In this document: positions 53,769 through 62,018 of the stretch, piece after piece
Numbering within the stretch: position 1 is the first letter of the stretch
Layout: the number at the start of each line of letters is the position of its first letter
DNA from: Mycolicibacterium chubuense NBB4
Lineage (GTDB): Bacteria > Actinomycetota > Actinomycetes > Mycobacteriales > Mycobacteriaceae
DNA: 64,000 nt
Direction of reading: 5' to 3'
Assembly: GCF_000266905.1 (NCBI RefSeq)
Contig: NC_018027.1
Location: forward strand, 682,001 to 746,000
Made by a program: the position numbers and the translations under genes
Notes under the pieces: model-generated
Seen by the model: the letters and a program-made list of their open reading frames with translations, nothing else
Told to the model about the DNA's origin: nothing
Databases searched by the model: none

Positions 53769-55268
53769 ATGGCGCAGCATCGGGAATCGGCGCGAGGCAG
53801 GCATCGCGCGCAGCGGATTCGTCGGAGGCAACGGGACGTGACTCCGCGCCAGGCCGGGGCCGGGCGCCGGTCGACGGCGGTCAAGGCCACGGCGTGTGCG
53901 TTCGGCGTCGCGTCGATGGCGGTCGCCGGCGCCGCCCTGATCGGCGCCGCGCCGACCCTGACGGCCAGTCCGCAGCTGCTCGCGACACTGCACTACCTGC
54001 GGGGCACGAACATCGGCTGGATACCGACCCAGCAGCAGTACGAGGACTTCATCGGCGTCGCACTCGACGGCACCGGCACCCCCGCGCCGGACGCGCCTTA
54101 CGAGGAGGTGCCCTACAACGCGGGCTTCCGCCCGTTCTCGCACGGCGGGTTCAAGGACCTGACGTTCGACCAGTCCGTCGCCCAGGGTGTGCAGAATCTC
54201 GAGGCCCAGCAGCCCGCGGCCGGTGACCTCATCTTCGGCTTCTCCCAAGGCGCTGTCGTGGCGTCGCAGTACAAGAAGACGCACACAGGCAACACGTACG
54301 TCCTCGTGGAGAACCCGAGCCGTCCCAACGGCGGCGTGATGGAGCGCTTCCAAGGACTGACCATCCCGTTCCTGGGCGTCACCTTCAGCGGTGCGACGCC
54401 GAACAACGGTGTCGACGGAGCCCCGGGAGACCCGACCATCGACATCGCCCGCCAGTACGACGGATGGGCCGATTTCCCGACCTACCTGTGGAACCCGCTG
54501 GCCGTCGCCAACGCGGTGGCGGGGATGGTGTTGGTGCACGGCAACACCCAGACGGAGCTCACCGCGGCCGACCTCGCCGCGGCGCAGGCGGCCGGCAGTG
54601 ACTACTACCAGCACGACGCCGCCTCCAACACCACCTACTACCTGATCAAGACCTACCCCGTCCCGTTGTTGATCCCGCTGGAGCACATCCTGCCCGCACC
54701 GGTCATCGCTGCGCTCGACAAGCCGCTGCGCGACATCATCGAGACCGCGTATGACAGAAGCGATTACAGCAAGCCGACGCGCGCCACGTTCTTCCCGCGG
54801 GTCAAGCCGGCCCCGCAGACCGAGACCGTCGACGCCGCCACGAGCGCGCCGGTGGCGGCGGACCCGGTCGCCGGCACGCACAGCCTTGTCGCGCAGAAGA
54901 CCACGACGCAGAAGACCACGACGCAGAAGAGCGAGGTCCAGGAGACCGCTGTGCAGAAGACGGCGGCGAAGCCAGCCGAGGAGGCACCTTCGGACGGGGC
55001 TGCGCAGGAGCAGTCGGCATCCGATGACGCCCCGAGCGCCCGGCTCCGTCCGACGACGCGCGAACGCCGGCACGACGTGTCGACGCCGCAGGACGAGCAG
55101 ACGAACCGGTCATCGAAATCCGCTGCGTCGCAAGTCAAAAGCGATGACGACGGCAGCGGCGGCGCCGGTGGTGGCGGCGACGAGCCGTCGAGCCGCGCCC
55201 GTGGTGAACGCTCCTCCGGGGCGACCGACTCGGGAACCGCTGCACGCAAGACCGGTAGCGCCGCCTGA
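53769..55268 (+). CDS. Secreted PE-PPE-domain serine hydrolase
   Basis: A 499-residue protein. The N-terminal anchor/signal TAVKATACAFGVASMAVAGAALIG (about residues 36-59) is followed by the PE-PPE hydrolase domain (about 70-290). There TNIGWIPTQQQYEDFIG and the nucleophile elbow GFSQGA (about 157-162) lie, with DGWADFPTYLWNPLA later. No PE or PPE N-terminal module is present. The C-terminal 160 residues are low-complexity and basic/acidic, with TTQK repeats (54896-54930). The ATG at 53769 is preferred to a GTG at 53754. Mycobacterial members act as esterases or lipases; its substrate is unknown. Confidence 0.85.
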   Translation: MAQHRESARGRHRAQRIRRRQRDVTPRQAGAGRRSTAVKATACAFGVASMAVAGAALIGAAPTLTASPQLLATLHYLRGTNIGWIPTQQQYEDFIGVALDGTGTPAPDAPYEEVPYNAGFRPFSHGGFKDLTFDQSVAQGVQNLEAQQPAAGDLIFGFSQGAVVASQYKKTHTGNTYVLVENPSRPNGGVMERFQGLTIPFLGVTFSGATPNNGVDGAPGDPTIDIARQYDGWADFPTYLWNPLAVANAVAGMVLVHGNTQTELTAADLAAAQAAGSDYYQHDAASNTTYYLIKTYPVPLLIPLEHILPAPVIAALDKPLRDIIETAYDRSDYSKPTRATFFPRVKPAPQTETVDAATSAPVAADPVAGTHSLVAQKTTTQKTTTQKSEVQETAVQKTAAKPAEEAPSDGAAQEQSASDDAPSARLRPTTRERRHDVSTPQDEQTNRSSKSAASQVKSDDDGSGGAGGGGDEPSSRARGERSSGATDSGTAARKTGSAA

Positions 55269-55742
55269 CAGCCGCGGCCGGCGCGGTGCGGTGGCGAACT
55301 CACGGGCACAGCTCGCAACCGGCGGGGGTCCTTGCGTTCGATCGCATCGGCGAAATCAGGGGTGGTACCAGGTTTACGCAGGCCGAAGATGGGTACGGTT
55401 CCAGGCAAACTGCGCGCAGACGTACAGATTCAGCAAACCTAGTTGCCGGTTTTTTCGCTTTGTGGACAGTTGCTGGGGCGGAGGCGCCGTCCTCATCGCT
55501 ATGATACGAAAACCGCCCACATACTGTGCAAAGGCGTCCAGATTCGCTGACGCCGACGACAATATCCATCGCCTCGGCGAGACCGCAAACGGACAAACGT
55601 GCGCTAACCCGGAAATCTAGCAACTCTTTGCGGGTAGCAAGCATTAGCTCTGCGAAGGTGTGACAGAAGCTGTTGGCTGCGCCACACTTGAGTTCGCGTA
55701 CCGAGGGGGTGCGAGCGTCGGGGAGAGCCTTCGGGGGTGGGT
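55269..55742. other. Intergenic region of 474 bases
   Basis: No supported gene. The first part is GC-rich. From about 55370 the sequence becomes poorer in G+C (GGTTTTTTCGCTTTGTGGAC near 55450, ATATCC near 55565), and frames on both strands are short with poor codon use. It probably holds the promoter of the regulator at 55743 and may include old, decayed coding sequence. Confidence 0.55.
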
Positions 55743-56681
55743 ATGTCGACGGAGCTGACGAAGTCAACACAGGTCTTGGCAAATCCGGGGGACGGGCGGT
55801 TGCCGTCCGACTGGGCGCCTGTGCCGGTACGCCGCAGAGTCCAAGTGAGCGGGGCGGTCAGGGCGACCGAGTGCGTGTACCGGCGCCCGGCCGCGGCGAG
55901 TCCCTTCAGGCAGGGCCTCCGCGAGAGCGCGGCATGGCCGGCTGCCGCGGGCTGGGAGTCGCCGCCGATCGTGGATCTGGGAGCCGCTTGCGTCGAATCG
56001 CTACCCGACGAGCTCATGGTGGCGCCGGAGCGCAAGGTCTTGATCGTCGACGACTGCAAGCTGAACCGGGAGAACCTCGCCACGGTGTTCACCGACCACG
56101 GTGGTGCCGCTCCGGCCGTCGCCTGGGATCTGCCGTCGTTGTTCGCCGCCCTCACCGCGACGCGTGCGAGCCTGATCCTGCTCAACATAAACACGCGAGA
56201 CAGCGCGATGCTGCTGCAGGCGATCTTCGAGATCAACCCGGGTCACAAGGTGATCGTGATGGGCATGGCCGAGGACGACGACGAAGGGATCGTCGCGTGT
56301 GCGGAGGCCGGGGTTGCCGGCTACCACCTACGCAACGAATCGCTCGAGGACCTGCTGGCGCTGATGGGCAGGGTTGCTGACGGCGAGTCGCTCTGTTCGC
56401 CAAGGGTTTCGGCGATCCTGCTGCGCCGGCTTTCGACACTCGCCGCCCAGCGCGAGCCCACCACCAAGGAACTGGTTCTCACGGCGCGCGAGGTCCAGAT
56501 CCTGCGCATGCTGGAGATGGGCCTGTCGAACCGGGAGATCGCCGACCGGCTGTGTATCGCGATCCACACGGTGAAGAACCATGTGCACAGCGTCCTGCGC
56601 AAGCTCGGGGTCAGTAACCGCACCGAGGCCGCAGCGCGTTTCCGCACAGTGAGATTCACCGAAGTCGAATCCGAGGACTAG
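55743..56681 (+). CDS. NarL/LuxR-type regulator with a degenerate receiver
   Basis: A 312-residue protein. It has an unusual 95-residue N-terminal extension, then a receiver-like domain (about residues 98-215) opening VLIVDDCKLNRENL. The LuxR helix-turn-helix (about 245-305) has LTAREVQILRMLEMGLSNREIADRL and IHTVKNHVHSVLRKLG. At the phosphorylation site it reads ILLNIN, so the expected Asp is Asn (about 148). The lysine of the receiver is also not obvious. It may respond without phosphorylation. No kinase gene is adjacent. ATG at 55743; GTG at 55737 is possible. Confidence 0.85.
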   Translation: MSTELTKSTQVLANPGDGRLPSDWAPVPVRRRVQVSGAVRATECVYRRPAAASPFRQGLRESAAWPAAAGWESPPIVDLGAACVESLPDELMVAPERKVLIVDDCKLNRENLATVFTDHGGAAPAVAWDLPSLFAALTATRASLILLNINTRDSAMLLQAIFEINPGHKVIVMGMAEDDDEGIVACAEAGVAGYHLRNESLEDLLALMGRVADGESLCSPRVSAILLRRLSTLAAQREPTTKELVLTAREVQILRMLEMGLSNREIADRLCIAIHTVKNHVHSVLRKLGVSNRTEAAARFRTVRFTEVESED

Positions 56682-56918
56682 TACCGGTCCGGTCCGAATT
56701 TGGCTCCGATTGCCCATATACCCAACCGGATCCACAGCGGATAGTAAGGCCATGATGGTCAGCCGGTTAGCTCGGATCTGGCTCAGGCCGTCGCCCAGGC
56801 ATATTGGGGTCCACCGGTGCGGCGCATCGGCAGAACCTGCCGACCGGCACCGCAAAAGCATTGCCGGAGGCGCGGTTCGACGATCCCGGGCATTCGGTGA
56901 CAACAGGGGGTTGCGGGC

Positions 56919-57197
56919 ATGGGGCATTCACTTCATCTCGCCGCGGTCGACGCAGATCGTCGCGGAACCGGTTTCCCCGTCACCGGTATCGACACCTGTC
57001 GCGGTGTGGTCCAGCCCGAGCTCGGGCGGCGAATCTCGTCGCCCGAGCACTGGCCGTTGCCCGGCAACGTCGGCAGTCATGCGTCGCGCGCTGCGGGCCT
57101 CGGCTGTGGCTACCCGGGCACCGACGGTGTTCGGCCGCAAGGGACTTTGCCGCATACCGCCGTGACGGCACCCGTCCGGGAGGGGCCGGGAAAATGA
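56919..57197 (+). CDS. Small protein translationally coupled to the StrS-like gene
   Basis: A 92-residue ORF that I do not recognise. Support: an AGGGGG ribosome site (56904-56909) suitably placed before the ATG, codon use similar to neighbouring genes, and a stop that overlaps the following ATG (ATGA at 57194-57197), the pattern of coupled operon genes. The protein is Gly/Pro-rich with three cysteines and no membrane helix. It could be a short leader peptide for the downstream gene. Confidence 0.5.
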   Translation: MGHSLHLAAVDADRRGTGFPVTGIDTCRGVVQPELGRRISSPEHWPLPGNVGSHASRAAGLGCGYPGTDGVRPQGTLPHTAVTAPVREGPGK

Positions 57198-58303
57198 ACG
57201 TCGACACCGAAGCAGTGCCGTTCCTCGATCTCGCCTCGATCAACACGATCCTGCAGCACGACTACGACGTCGCGTGGAAATCGGTGATGCAGCACGGACG
57301 GTTCGTGGGCGGCCCCGAGGTCGAGGAGTTCGAGGGGCACTTCTCGGCCTACTGCGGAGCCAGGGCCTGCGTCGGCGTCGCGAACGGCACCGACGCCCTG
57401 ACGCTGATCCTCGCGGGCCTGGGGATCGGACCCGGTGACGAGGTGATCGTGCCGGCGAACACGTTCATCGCCACGGCCGAGGCGGTCTGCGCCGTCGGGG
57501 CGCGACCGCGGTTCGTCGACGTCTTACCCGACACTCTGCTGATCGATCCCGATGCGGCCGCCGCCGCCATCCGGCCGGGAACCGCCGCGATCGTCGCCGT
57601 CCATCTGTTCGGGCAGATGGCCGACCTCCACGCACTTCATCGGGTGGCGCGGCGGCACGGGCTGGCGCTGATCGAGGACGCGGCGCACGCACACGGCGCG
57701 CGGCGGCGCGGCCGGCGCGCGGGAAGCTGCAGTGACGCTGCGGCTTTCAGCTTCTATCCGAGCAGGAATCTCGGCGCTCTGGGCGACGGCGGAGCGGTGG
57801 TGACGAACAATGTCGAACTCGCGGAGTGGGTCCGCAGTTGCGGTGACCACGGACGGTCGGTGACGGATCGCTACCGGCACGTGCAGCGCGGCTGCAACAG
57901 CCGCCTCGATTCACTGCAGGCGGGAATGCTCTCGGTCAAACTGGCGTCCCTGGACACCGCGAACACCGCGCGGCGCCAGGCCATGGAGCACTACCTGAGG
58001 CACCTTCCTCCGTGGTGCGAACCGGTGGCCGAGCACCCGGAGTCCGAGTCGGTCTATCACCTCGCGGTGATCCAGGTCGACAATCGCGCCGCCGTCGCAG
58101 CGAGCCTCGAGCGCAACAGGATCGGGTGGGGCATCCACTACCCCATTCCGTGCCACCGGCAACCGGCCTACAAGGAGTTCGTCGAGTATCTGCCCGTCGC
58201 CGAGCGCGCCGCCCGGCGCGTCCTGTCCCTGCCGATGTCGCCGTCGCTGAGCACTGCGGCCATAGAGCGGGTGTGTGAAGTGTTGTGGAAGGCGCCGGGC
58301 TGA
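57194..58303 (+). CDS. DegT/DnrJ/EryC1/StrS-family protein lacking the PLP lysine
   Basis: A 369-residue protein with the sugar-aminotransferase fold. It opens VPFLDLASINTILQHDYD, with GVANGTDALTLILAGLGIGPGDEVIVPANTF (about residues 57-85), the cofactor Asp in LIEDAAHAHGA (about 159-168) and the C-terminal HYPIPCHRQPAYKEF. In the lysine motif it reads SFYPSRNLGALGDGG: the Lys that forms the Schiff base is Arg (191, codon AGG). It may be a non-transaminating family member or a sensor-type pseudoenzyme. Normal length and no frameshift. ATG at 57194, coupled to the 92-aa ORF. Confidence 0.88.
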   Translation: MNVDTEAVPFLDLASINTILQHDYDVAWKSVMQHGRFVGGPEVEEFEGHFSAYCGARACVGVANGTDALTLILAGLGIGPGDEVIVPANTFIATAEAVCAVGARPRFVDVLPDTLLIDPDAAAAAIRPGTAAIVAVHLFGQMADLHALHRVARRHGLALIEDAAHAHGARRRGRRAGSCSDAAAFSFYPSRNLGALGDGGAVVTNNVELAEWVRSCGDHGRSVTDRYRHVQRGCNSRLDSLQAGMLSVKLASLDTANTARRQAMEHYLRHLPPWCEPVAEHPESESVYHLAVIQVDNRAAVAASLERNRIGWGIHYPIPCHRQPAYKEFVEYLPVAERAARRVLSLPMSPSLSTAAIERVCEVLWKAPG

Positions 58304-58560
58304 GCCACGGAGCCGCACCGGGCTTCGGTGAAGGTGTCGGCGCCGAGCGGCATACGGTCGGGGGATGGCTGCTGGTGTGGGTGATTGGCCTCGCGGTGGC
58401 GGTGATCCTGCTCGGAGGTCACGTCACGCGAGGGTCGGCGCCGCATGAGATCCCGTCGGTGCAGGTGAGCACGGTCGGGACTTCCGCAGTGCCGCTGCCG
58501 CACGGGTCGTCCCCGACGACGGGAAGCGGCCCTGCCGAGTCTTCCCGGAAGGGCCGCTGA
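58285..58560 (+). CDS. Small single-helix membrane protein
   Basis: A 91-residue ORF with one predicted membrane helix (WLLVWVIGLAVAVILLGGHV, about residues 28-47) and a Ser/Pro-rich outer tail. The GTG at 58285 lies 18 bases inside the end of the StrS-like gene, in another frame, so coupled translation is likely. No family recognised. It ends 8 bp from the convergent small secreted gene. Confidence 0.55.
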   Translation: MEGAGLSHGAAPGFGEGVGAERHTVGGWLLVWVIGLAVAVILLGGHVTRGSAPHEIPSVQVSTVGTSAVPLPHGSSPTTGSGPAESSRKGR

Positions 58561-58567
58561 CGTCGTA

Positions 58568-58795
58568 TCAACGGAGGTGAGCCCAGTGGCCGTGCCGGTG
58601 GCCACCGTGGCGGGGCCCCGTCCACTGCTGGTGGGTCGGCATGTGCGGCATGTTCGGGGTGGTCGCGGTGGAGTGGCTGCCGTTGGAGTTGTGGGTGGTG
58701 ACCTCGGCGCCGGCGGTGCCGGCCAGGCCCAGGGCGCCGCCGATGATGCCGGCCGACAGCACGGGCAGGGCGACGATGCGGGCGATGTTCTTCAT
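58568..58795 (-). CDS. Small secreted His-rich protein, paralogue of 37734-37946
   Basis: A 75-residue exported protein. The signal peptide IARIVALPVLSAGIIGGALG is nearly that of the 70-residue protein at 37734, cleaved near residue 30 (TAGA). The mature peptide is His/Asn/Thr-rich and ends PRHGGHRHGHWAHLR, suggesting metal binding. The leader CACAGGAGAATT in front of the ATG is identical to that of the paralogue. Function unknown. Confidence 0.75.
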   Translation of the reverse strand: MKNIARIVALPVLSAGIIGGALGLAGTAGAEVTTHNSNGSHSTATTPNMPHMPTHQQWTGPRHGGHRHGHWAHLR

Positions 58796-59054
58796 GTGAA
58801 TTCTCCTGTGTTGGTGAGGTTTTCGGCTTGTCCGCCGATGCGTTCCGGCGATGACTCAAGAATGCCGGGCGAAGCGCTGCGGGTCTGTCCGTCAGCCGGT
58901 TGACGCGCAGGAGTAATCCGCTGTCCACCGATCGGGGGATACGCAGGCGTGGCGCCTGGCGATGGATTCCGCCGGCGGGTGCGCGCGCCCGTCTGCCCGC
59001 GGTAATGTCGGGCGTTCAGTCACGAATTGATCAAGGTGGATCGGACCCGCACTC

Positions 59055-60230
59055 ATGGACCTCGTACTCGGCTTGTCGATGACCTCGTCGTCGGTCCGCT
59101 GGGTCCTCGTCGAAGCCACAACGGATGAGAGTGCCACCGTCGATCGAGGCTCGTTTCCCCTCCACGACGATGTCGACGCAGCGGGGCTGGTCGGTGAATT
59201 GCTCGCCAAGGCCGCCCCGCGCGGCGTCCACGCGATCGGCCTGACCTGGACTCGTGCCGCGGAGGCGATGACCAGCGCGGTATGGCAGGCGCTGACCGAC
59301 CGGCGAGTGGAGAACGTCATCGCGGTCTCCGATGTCGAGGCCGCCGAGGCGCTGGCCTGCGGGATCGCCGAGGCCGCGGGATGTGAGCGGGTCGCGGTGT
59401 GCGTGGTGGAACCCGATGCCTCGGTGGTGGCCTCGGCCTCCCCCGATGGGGTGGCGGCCGACCGGCTGGACCCGTCGGCGTTGCCCGACCTCGACCGCGT
59501 GGCGCCCGAGGCGGTCTTCGTGCTCGGCTCCGGCGACGTCGAGGGCGTGGTGTCGGCCCTGCAGGACGTCGCCGACGCGCCCGTCGTCTCCGCGGAGGAG
59601 GCCGACCTGGCGCTGGCCAGAGGGGCCGCGCTGGCCGCCGCGTCCGCCGTGGCGCTGCTCGAAGCGGCCGCCGGACCCCGCCGCTCCTGGACGCCGACGG
59701 CGGCACTCGCAGCGGTGCTCGTCGCCGCGGTGGTGACGTTCGTGGTGTCGGTGTCGGCGGCGCTGGGCCTGCGCCTGACGCCGGAGGAGACGGCGGCCCC
59801 GCAGATGGCGCGTTCCGAGCAGCCCGTGGTGCGCGAGGCGGCCCCGCCGCCCGCCCCTGCGCCCCCGCCACCGGCCGCCGTGCCCGTCGCGAACCAGCTT
59901 CCGGTCCCCGAGGCAGCCCCCGTCGACGAGCCGCCCGCCGCGCCGCCGCCCGTGTACGACGAGCCGATCGCTCCTGCGCCGGCCGAGGTGCCGCCCGCGC
60001 CCGAGTACGTGCCGCCGGCCCCGCCCCCGAACTATGAACCGCCGGCTCCCGCGGCGCCGGTGTACGTCCCGCCCGCGGCGCCGGTGTACGTCCCGCCCGC
60101 CGCGGTGCCGACCGTCGTGCCGCCCCCGGTGAACATCCCGGCACCGCAGCCGCGGCTGCGCGATCGCATCATCGAGCGCATCCCGATCATCAACCGCTTC
60201 CACGAGCCGCAGTACGGCTACACCCCCTAG
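59055..60230 (+). CDS. Mycobacterial membrane protein with Pro-rich C-terminus
   Basis: A 391-residue protein. An N-terminal domain of about 210 residues (MDLVLGLSMTSSSVRWVLVE, with VAVCVVEPDASVVAS and AVFVLGSGDVEGVVSAL) is of a type frequent in mycobacteria (I recall it as DUF7159, unsure). One membrane helix follows (about 217-240), then a 150-residue Pro/Ala-rich tail with PVYVPPA repeats that ends RLRDRIIERIPIINRF. Topology suggests a cytoplasmic head and an outer proline-rich tail. Function unknown. The family-1 inverted repeat starts right after the stop. Confidence 0.75.
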   Translation: MDLVLGLSMTSSSVRWVLVEATTDESATVDRGSFPLHDDVDAAGLVGELLAKAAPRGVHAIGLTWTRAAEAMTSAVWQALTDRRVENVIAVSDVEAAEALACGIAEAAGCERVAVCVVEPDASVVASASPDGVAADRLDPSALPDLDRVAPEAVFVLGSGDVEGVVSALQDVADAPVVSAEEADLALARGAALAAASAVALLEAAAGPRRSWTPTAALAAVLVAAVVTFVVSVSAALGLRLTPEETAAPQMARSEQPVVREAAPPPAPAPPPPAAVPVANQLPVPEAAPVDEPPAAPPPVYDEPIAPAPAEVPPAPEYVPPAPPPNYEPPAPAAPVYVPPAAPVYVPPAAVPTVVPPPVNIPAPQPRLRDRIIERIPIINRFHEPQYGYTP

Positions 60231-60296
60231 CGCCGAACTTGCATTCCACGCGGCGTTGAGCGCGAAAACCCCGCGCGGAATGCAATTTCGGCGGGG
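60231..60296. repeat. Dispersed inverted repeat, family 1, copy 2
   Basis: Arms at about 60231-60253 and 60271-60296 share the CGAACTTGCATTCCACGCG core with copy 1. It starts at the base after the stop codon of the preceding gene and could terminate its transcript. Confidence 0.88.
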
Positions 60297-60371
60297 TCAG
60301 CGGGTGACGAGCAGAGTGCGCCAATCCGGACGTGGACGGCTATTCGCACGTCGCCGTACCGTGAACTCACT

Positions 60372-61325
60372 ATGAGTACTCCCGGTTCGGTACTGCAGGT
60401 CGGTTCGCTAAAACCCTCGTTGGCCCAGACATTGGCCGACGACTACGCCGCGCGAACGTTGCCGGACGACCCGGCAGAGCGGGAGAGCTTCCTGACCGAG
60501 CACGGCACCGAGGTGACCGCCGTCGTGACGTCGGGCAGCACCGGGGTGGACGCCAAGCTCATGGCCGCACTGCCGAACCTCGGGGCGGTGATCAACTTCG
60601 GTGTCGGCTACGACACCACCGACGTCGACGAGGCGGCCGCGCGGGGAGTGTCGGTCAGCAACACCCCCGATGTGCTGACCGACTGCGTGGCGGACACGGC
60701 CGTGGGTCTGATGATCGACACGCTGCGGCAGTTCCCGGCCGCAGACAGATACGTCCGCGCCGGCCGCTGGCGCTCCGAAGGCAGTTATCCGCTCACCCGC
60801 CAGGTCAGCAACACCCGCGTCGGCATCATCGGCCTGGGGCGCATCGGCAGCGCAATCGCCTTGCGGCTCAGTGCCTTCGGATGTTCGATCAGCTACCACA
60901 ACCGGCATGAGGTGCCTGATTCGCCCTATACGTATGCGTCCTCTCCGGTGGCGCTGGCGTCGTCGGTCGACGTGCTCGTCGTGGCCGCCGCCGGCGGGGA
61001 CGGCACTCGCGGCCTGGTGAGCGCCGAGGTCATCGCCGCGCTCGGGGCCGAGGGGTATCTGATCAACATCGCGCGGGGCAGCGTGGTCGATCAGGAGGCG
61101 CTGGTCTCGGCGCTGGTGGACGGCCGCCTCGCCGGTGCGGGCCTGGACGTGTTCGCCGACGAGCCGCAGGTGCCCGAAGAGTTGCTCAGGTTGGACAACG
61201 TCGTGCTGCTGCCGCACGTGGCCAGCGGGACGGTGCAGACCCGAGCGGCGATGGAGGAGCTGACGCTGCGCAACCTCGACGCCTTCCTCGCGACGGGCGA
61301 GCTCGTCACCCCCGTCGCCACCTAA
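60372..61325 (+). CDS. D-isomer-specific 2-hydroxyacid dehydrogenase
   Basis: A 317-residue NAD(P)-dependent enzyme. The Rossmann motif is VGIIGLGRIGSAIALRL (about residues 151-167). The catalytic Arg is in INIARGSVVDQ (about 235), Glu in DVFADEP (about 264) and His in LLPHVASGT (about 283). All three catalytic residues are present. INFGVGYDTTDVDEAAARG near 75 suggests the hydroxypyruvate/glyoxylate reductase branch. NRHE after the second beta strand favours NADP(H). Exact substrate unknown. Followed at once by family-1 repeat copy 3. Confidence 0.9.
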   Translation: MSTPGSVLQVGSLKPSLAQTLADDYAARTLPDDPAERESFLTEHGTEVTAVVTSGSTGVDAKLMAALPNLGAVINFGVGYDTTDVDEAAARGVSVSNTPDVLTDCVADTAVGLMIDTLRQFPAADRYVRAGRWRSEGSYPLTRQVSNTRVGIIGLGRIGSAIALRLSAFGCSISYHNRHEVPDSPYTYASSPVALASSVDVLVVAAAGGDGTRGLVSAEVIAALGAEGYLINIARGSVVDQEALVSALVDGRLAGAGLDVFADEPQVPEELLRLDNVVLLPHVASGTVQTRAAMEELTLRNLDAFLATGELVTPVAT

Positions 61326-61394
61326 CCCGCCGAAATTGCATTCCACGCGGCGAAATTCGCGAAAGCTGCACGTGGAATGCAAGTTCGGCGCGGG
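61326..61394. repeat. Dispersed inverted repeat, family 1, copy 3
   Basis: Arms CCCGCCGAAATTGCATTCCA (from 61326) and the matching TGGAATGCAAGTTCGGCG (61373-61390). It lies between the convergent 2-hydroxyacid dehydrogenase and deazaflavin-reductase genes. Confidence 0.88.
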
Positions 61395-61424
61395 TGCCAC
61401 GCTGCGACGGCTCGGTGGTACTCG

Positions 61425-61901
61425 TCAGGCCTTGGCGGTTAGCTTGATCGCGGCGATCCCGAGCCGGTCGACGGCCTCGCCCCACTCCTCGGACGTCGGC
61501 ACCCGGCCGCCGGGGAACTTCAGGCCCATCATGCGCTGCGCCTTCTTCGCACCGTACGACGAGGCCAGTCGCTGCACGACGTCGGCCACCGTAGACCGCT
61601 CCGCGATCAGCACCCCGCGCATCGTCGAGGTCTTGCCGCGGTAGGACACCGTCGCGTCCGCCCCGTCGCGGAAGTTCACCTTCCACGGCGCTTCGAGCAC
61701 CACATAGAGGTCACCGTCGAGTCGGTGTGCGCTCACCGGCGTCGAATACCGCTTACCGGTCTTGCGGCCGGTGAAACCGACGAGCATGAACTCGCCGATC
61801 GGCGCCCCGAGGGGTGTCGGCAGCACCCGCCGCAACACGCTGTTGACCACGCGTAGCACGGCGTCGGGCGGATGGCCGACCTCGATCGCTTGATCTGCCA
61901 T
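61425..61901 (-). CDS. Deazaflavin (F420)-dependent nitroreductase-family protein
   Basis: A 158-residue split-barrel protein related to Ddn and to the gene at 17827. It contains FMLVGFTGRKTGKRYSTPVSAH (about residues 37-58), DLYVVLEAPWKVNFRDG and ATVSYRGK. The ATG at 61901 is chosen because homology begins there; the frame from 61931 adds only ten residues. Reduction of an unknown substrate with F420H2 is expected from the family. Confidence 0.83.
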   Translation of the reverse strand: MADQAIEVGHPPDAVLRVVNSVLRRVLPTPLGAPIGEFMLVGFTGRKTGKRYSTPVSAHRLDGDLYVVLEAPWKVNFRDGADATVSYRGKTSTMRGVLIAERSTVADVVQRLASSYGAKKAQRMMGLKFPGGRVPTSEEWGEAVDRLGIAAIKLTAKA

Positions 61902-62018
61902 GCACCCACCGTAGGACGCCGGCAGCGTCACCGTGTCGTATTCGATTACCAGCGGTGGCTCGCCGATTCGAATCGCGGGTCGACGGTGGGCACTTTCGGC
62001 CTCTGGACGGGGCCCTAA

